DNA of 5,868 nucleotides. Origin: Flavobacteriales bacterium UBA4474. GTDB lineage: Bacteria; Bacteroidota; Bacteroidia; Flavobacteriales_D; Sanyastnellaceae. Numbering within the stretch: the stretch's first letter is position 1; each line of letters opens with the position of its first letter. Positions 5,386-5,868 of this stretch are shown here, piece after piece. Below the pieces are notes generated by a model. It searched no databases and was not told where the DNA came from. It saw only the letters and a list, made by a program, of their open reading frames with translations. The stretch covers positions 1 through 5,868 of the forward strand of contig DGOE01000004.1 in NCBI GenBank assembly GCA_002389295.1. The letters are read 5' to 3'. The translations under genes were made by a program, and so were the position numbers.

Positions 5386-5868
5386 ATGGCAGGGCTATTG
5401 GACATCGGTGCCGCATCATGGACAGCAATACCCGCGGCTGTCCGCGTCCTCTGGGACCTGCGGTGGCACAGGGCATTGAAGCGAATACGGCCCTGTGATG
5501 GCAACCCGCAACCGCCCCCAGCCGATGCTGCCGTCACCCTTGTCCTCTGCACCCACAATGACCTCGCTGCCCTCCAGCAGTGTTGGCCGCATTGGATGGG
5601 GCAGCAGTTTCCAACGGGGTGGCAAGTGGAATGGCTGGTTGTGGACGACGGCTCCAGCGATGGCACCGCTCAGTGGCTCGCGCAACAGGCTGCCCAACAC
5701 CCTCGACTGACGGTGTTGCAGCACGAAAAAACAGCGCCGGGCAAAAAGGGGGCGCTGGCTGCGGGCATCCGGAATGCACGGTTTGACCGGCTGGTCCTGA
5801 CGGATGCAGACTGCCTGCCGGAACCTCATTGGGCCCACCACATGGCTTGTGCCTTGGGCTCCCTGGCG
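5386..5868 (+). CDS. family 2 glycosyltransferase, N-terminal part (cut by window end)
   Basis: From the ATG at 5386 the frame is open for 161 codons to the window edge. It encodes a GT-A fold glycosyltransferase of family GT2, which moves a sugar from a nucleotide-sugar to an acceptor, usually in polysaccharide or glycolipid synthesis at the inner membrane. Visible: first strand AVTLVLCTHNDL (49-60), EWLVVDDGSSDGT (82-94) for nucleotide binding, APGKKGALAAGIRNA (117-131) and LVLTDADCLP (136-145), containing the DAD (140-142) metal-binding motif. The catalytic base and any C-terminal membrane segments lie outside. The N-terminal 48 residues are only weakly hydrophobic and contain a proline-rich stretch. 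Many Bacteroidota GT2 proteins of this look have an N-terminal membrane helix, so the exact start is less sure than the family. It sits 2 bp after the lipoprotein stop. Sugar specificity cannot be told. Confidence 0.87.
   Translation, partial: MAGLLDIGAASWTAIPAAVRVLWDLRWHRALKRIRPCDGNPQPPPADAAVTLVLCTHNDLAALQQCWPHWMGQQFPTGWQVEWLVVDDGSSDGTAQWLAQQAAQHPRLTVLQHEKTAPGKKGALAAGIRNARFDRLVLTDADCLPEPHWAHHMACALGSLA

Noticed and set aside
5172..5841. Several minus-strand and alternative-frame open stretches over the lipoprotein and glycosyltransferase
   Set aside because: The plus-strand frames carry a lipobox and clear GT2 motifs; the others show no recognisable features and overlap these genes completely.

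Overview
The window looks like chromosomal DNA of a GC-rich member of the Bacteroidota, possibly Flavobacteriales (lineage within the phylum is a guess). Three things point there. The predicted DnaX, S6, S18, L9 and UvrB proteins read like Bacteroidota versions. The start codons lack Shine-Dalgarno sequences. A textbook Bacteroidota promoter (TTG-N20-TAnnTTTG) sits just before rpsF. The rpsF-rpsR-rplI cluster also has no ssb or priB gene inserted in it.

Layout. Bases 1-1451 (minus strand) hold dnaX, the clamp-loader subunit gene of DNA polymerase III. It is read in two frames joined at an A10 tract. The zero frame ends in TGA directly after the tract and gives a 361-residue gamma-like protein. 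The other frame continues without a stop for 122 codons to the window edge and encodes a Pro/Ala-rich tau-type tail. A 159-bp divergent promoter region (1452-1610) follows. Next comes the ribosomal operon rpsF-rpsR-rplI (1611-2753) with 21-bp spacers, closed by a strong intrinsic terminator (2786-2810). uvrB (2820-4859) starts only 9 bp after the terminator. A small predicted lipoprotein gene (4952-5383) and the 5' part of a family 2 glycosyltransferase gene (5386 to the window end) follow, 2 bp apart.

Functionally this is a housekeeping neighbourhood: replication (dnaX), translation (S6, S18, L9), nucleotide excision repair (uvrB), then an envelope pair (lipoprotein and glycosyltransferase). 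There is no RNA gene, CRISPR array or mobile element.

The most notable signal is the dnaX A10-TGA junction. It has the layout of a programmed recoding site that would make short and long DnaX from one gene, as known in Escherichia coli (ribosomal -1 frameshift) and Thermus thermophilus (RNA polymerase slippage). The shift needed here is +1, or loss of one A or gain of two. A homopolymer sequencing error or a real mutation must be excluded first.
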